The notes beneath the pieces are model-generated. The model searched no databases. It saw only the letters and a list, made by a program, of their open reading frames with translations, and had not been told where the DNA came from. From NCBI RefSeq assembly GCF_025717605.1, contig NZ_JAJIRQ010000004.1, positions 318,804 through 382,803 on the forward strand: DNA of 64,000 nt, read 5' to 3'. Positions 62,232-64,000 of the stretch are shown here, one piece after another. Position 1 is the first letter of the stretch, and the number at the start of each line of letters is the position of its first letter. The translations under genes were made by a program, and so were the position numbers. The DNA comes from Paucibacter sp. TC2R-5. GTDB taxonomy: Bacteria > Pseudomonadota > Gammaproteobacteria > Burkholderiales > Burkholderiaceae_C.

Positions 62232-62875
62232 GCGGGGGCTCCTGGGATTTCGGGCGTTGCAGGGCTTGAGGGGATCGCGAGCGCTGCTGGGCCGCGATCG
62301 GCCAGCTTGGCGAGATCGGCGGCGCCGGCGCTCCAGCGGGCCCGGCGGGCGGCGGCGCGTTGGTCCCGGGCCACCAGTTGGGCCGCGCCCCGGGCGGCAC
62401 GCTTGGCATCCAGCTTTCTTTGAGCAAGCGCCGTCGAGCGGTCATGGTCAGCGGCCAAGGCCGTAGCCCGCTCTTCGCCCTTCATCGGGCAGTTGCGGCA
62501 TGCCCGCCAATGCGCAACCTCAAAATGGCTGACCTGGGCGTAACTGCGCGCTGCATAAGTTGCGCATTCGGTGGGCGTGATGCTTGCACCCAAGTACGGG
62601 CATTCAACCCGCATCAGGTACAGCTCCACCCGCTGGATGAACTTGGCCGGCGGGCGCGCCGTCAAGTCGCCATTGGCTACGCGGCTGACATAGGCACGCG
62701 TGCAGGCACCGCCCATGCGCTCGGCCACGCCGGCCTTGCCGCGCGGGTCGGTGGCGATCGCCGCATCCAGCGCACGGCGCCAGGCGGGCACGGGGTCCAC
62801 GTTGGCCGCGCCCTCGGGCTGTACTGGCGCGGGCAGCGGCAAAGGCAAGGTGTAGGTGTCGCCGGGCTGGATCAT
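62228..62875 (-). CDS. DNA-binding-like early protein with cysteine cluster
   Basis: This 215-residue protein has a helix-turn-helix-like segment (GVAERMGGACTRAYVSRVANGDLT) near residues 45-75, followed by a cysteine set (VECPYLGASITPTECATYA and RACRNCP) that could bind zinc or an iron-sulphur cluster. The rest is basic and helical. It may be a phage regulator or replication cofactor; the exact family was not recognised. Confidence 0.6.
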   Translation of the reverse strand: MIQPGDTYTLPLPLPAPVQPEGAANVDPVPAWRRALDAAIATDPRGKAGVAERMGGACTRAYVSRVANGDLTARPPAKFIQRVELYLMRVECPYLGASITPTECATYAARSYAQVSHFEVAHWRACRNCPMKGEERATALAADHDRSTALAQRKLDAKRAARGAAQLVARDQRAAARRARWSAGAADLAKLADRGPAALAIPSSPATPEIPGAPA

Positions 62876-63336
62876 GCTGGGGTCTCTTGCTGGTCTGGGT
62901 TGTTTAGAGTTCGGTCATCTGCTGCAGGCGAGCCCGGGGGGCGCAGCAAAGCCCCGCTGTTGGGGTCCAGCAGCTCTTGCTGTTTGGGCCGCCACACAGG
63001 TGCTGCGCGACCCAGGTCACGCGCCACGCGCCAAATCACATGGCCATTGCTGGTCAGGGTGTTGCCCGGCGCGCGACGCTTGAGCCGCGCCAGCACGCCC
63101 ACCCGCTCCAACGCCGTGATGTATTTCTGCAGGTTCGACGGGGCGTCTTTGTACGTGCCGTCGGCCAGGGTGGTCAGCAGGTCATCCCGCGTGAATTGGC
63201 CCTTTTGCCGCATCACCCACCAAGCCCGCTCGCGCAGGCCGCTGGATTTTTTGGCGGGCGGCTTGCCCCGGCCGCGTTTGCAAGCCACCGTCATGCGGGC
63301 GACCGCTGGCTTCGCCCTGATCAGCGCATCTGTCAT
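62872..63336 (-). CDS. Basic winged-helix-like early protein
   Basis: This 154-residue protein is basic at both ends and contains a segment WWVMRQKGQFTRDDLLTTLADGTYKDAPSNLQKYITALERVGVLARLKR that fits a winged helix. It overlaps the ATPase gene upstream and the cysteine-cluster gene downstream by four bases (ATGA). It may bind DNA next to the transposition genes. Confidence 0.6.
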   Translation of the reverse strand: MTDALIRAKPAVARMTVACKRGRGKPPAKKSSGLRERAWWVMRQKGQFTRDDLLTTLADGTYKDAPSNLQKYITALERVGVLARLKRRAPGNTLTSNGHVIWRVARDLGRAAPVWRPKQQELLDPNSGALLRPPGSPAADDRTLNNPDQQETPA

Positions 63337-64000
63337 GCTTTGCCCCCTGCGCGCGCAGCCTTGGGCGTCGGCGTGCGGCGCACCAGGTTGAAGTCTTCAC
63401 ACAAGGCGTAACCGGCCAAGTCAGCGGCGGCCACCGAAGTTTTGCCGGCCGCGCGGGCCACCCGCTCAGACAGGTGGATGCCCTCCACAATCAGCCGCAT
63501 GCGCGCGCCGCTGTCGTGCCAGATGCGCTCCACCAGGTCGGCGGCAAAGTCCAGCTCGGTGAGCTGCGCACAGGCCGTCTTCACGTCTTCCACCGTGCTG
63601 GCGCCAAACGGGCACAGCGTGGCGCGGCTGGTGATCTGGTCATGCTGCTTGAGCCGCGACATATCGCGCTCCATCACGGCCATCACCAGCAAAGTGCCGC
63701 TTTTGTCGGTGATGGAGCGCAGCCGCTCCAGGCAGGCCGCGTTATCAGCCAGCGCAAAGCCGGCTTCATCAATGACCAGGTTCACCTCTTCGGCACCAAT
63801 GCGCGCTTCCACCGCCGCTTCCCACGGGCCTTTGACCACGATCTGGAATTGCTCGGCCAGCTCCACCATCATGCGGCGCACCGTCCAGGCCGGATTGGCC
63901 GTCAGCATCACCGCATTGCAGGCGCTGGCCCAGTTGTGCAGCGTGCGGGTTTTGCCCTCACCGGCCCGGCCGTGCACCACGATCAGGCCGCTCTCGGCCG
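63333..64000 (-). CDS. MuB-like transposition ATPase (partial)
   Basis: This gene is cut by the right edge; its last 222 codons are visible. It opens in-frame GLIVVHGRAGEGKTRTLHNWA, a Walker A motif, with Walker B in EEVNLVIDEAG and a later sensor region. MuB binds target DNA and activates the MuA transposase; such ATPases define transposable phages. The N-terminal part and the transposase gene lie outside the window. Confidence 0.85.
   Translation of the reverse strand, partial: AESGLIVVHGRAGEGKTRTLHNWASACNAVMLTANPAWTVRRMMVELAEQFQIVVKGPWEAAVEARIGAEEVNLVIDEAGFALADNAACLERLRSITDKSGTLLVMAVMERDMSRLKQHDQITSRATLCPFGASTVEDVKTACAQLTELDFAADLVERIWHDSGARMRLIVEGIHLSERVARAAGKTSVAAADLAGYALCEDFNLVRRTPTPKAARAGGKA

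Overview
The window is GC-rich DNA from a beta-proteobacterium, most likely a member of the Burkholderiales. The evidence is the conserved gene order lolB-ispE-tRNA(Gln)-prs-rplY-pth together with rapZ, recN, nadK and hrcA. The genus cannot be decided from the sequence. Positions 1 to about 35,000 are host chromosome. From about 35,100 to the right edge the window holds one transposable (Mu-like) prophage, read on the minus strand and cut off inside its MuB-type ATPase gene.

Host region 1. Positions 1-3,517 hold part of a lysine-degradation locus: kamA (lysine 2,3-aminomutase), kdd (3,5-diaminohexanoate dehydrogenase) and a P-loop protein resembling the lysine 5,6-aminomutase reactivase subunit KamB, with a divergent Lrp/AsnC regulator. 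A secreted SUMF1/FnIII protein follows (3,593-5,335).

Host region 2. Positions 5,456-21,302 hold a cobalamin regulon. A cobalamin riboswitch precedes a TonB receptor (btuB). After it come a tightly overlapping series: cobU, btuF, btuC, btuD, cobB, cobO, cbiB, cobD-type decarboxylase, cobQ, a second BtuF-like protein without a signal peptide, cobT, then (after an HD-GYP response regulator) cobS and cobC. These encode uptake, adenosylation, amidation and nucleotide-loop assembly; no corrin-ring genes are seen. Lysine 5,6-aminomutase is an adenosylcobalamin enzyme, so regions 1 and 2 may be metabolically linked.

Host region 3. Positions 21,314-34,976 hold housekeeping genes: pth, rplY, prs, tRNA-Gln, ispE, lolB, a TPR protein, mutM, mutY, rapZ, recN, nadK, hrcA and a CAT-anticodon tRNA.

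Prophage. From right to left (early to late) it has a MuB-type ATPase, small regulators including GemA and a Mor-like protein, DUF3164, a cluster of small genes (one broken by a 7-bp tandem duplication), holin, transglycosylase and nested Rz/Rz1 spanins, DUF2730/gp26-like proteins, DUF1804, terminase, DUF935 portal, a MuF protein with a C-terminal zincin-like domain, morphogenesis protein, protease, capsid, head-tail joining proteins, a tail tube, tail chaperones joined by a -1 frameshift, a 1638-residue tape measure, and a very short tail-tip/fibre block. The flexible-tail gene set points to a B3/D3112-like siphovirus rather than Mu itself. Probable cargo genes (morons) lie at 42,488, 55,413 and 58,214. 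The most interesting candidate system is the MuF-zincin gene followed, with a 4-base overlap, by a small acidic protein that could be its immunity partner.
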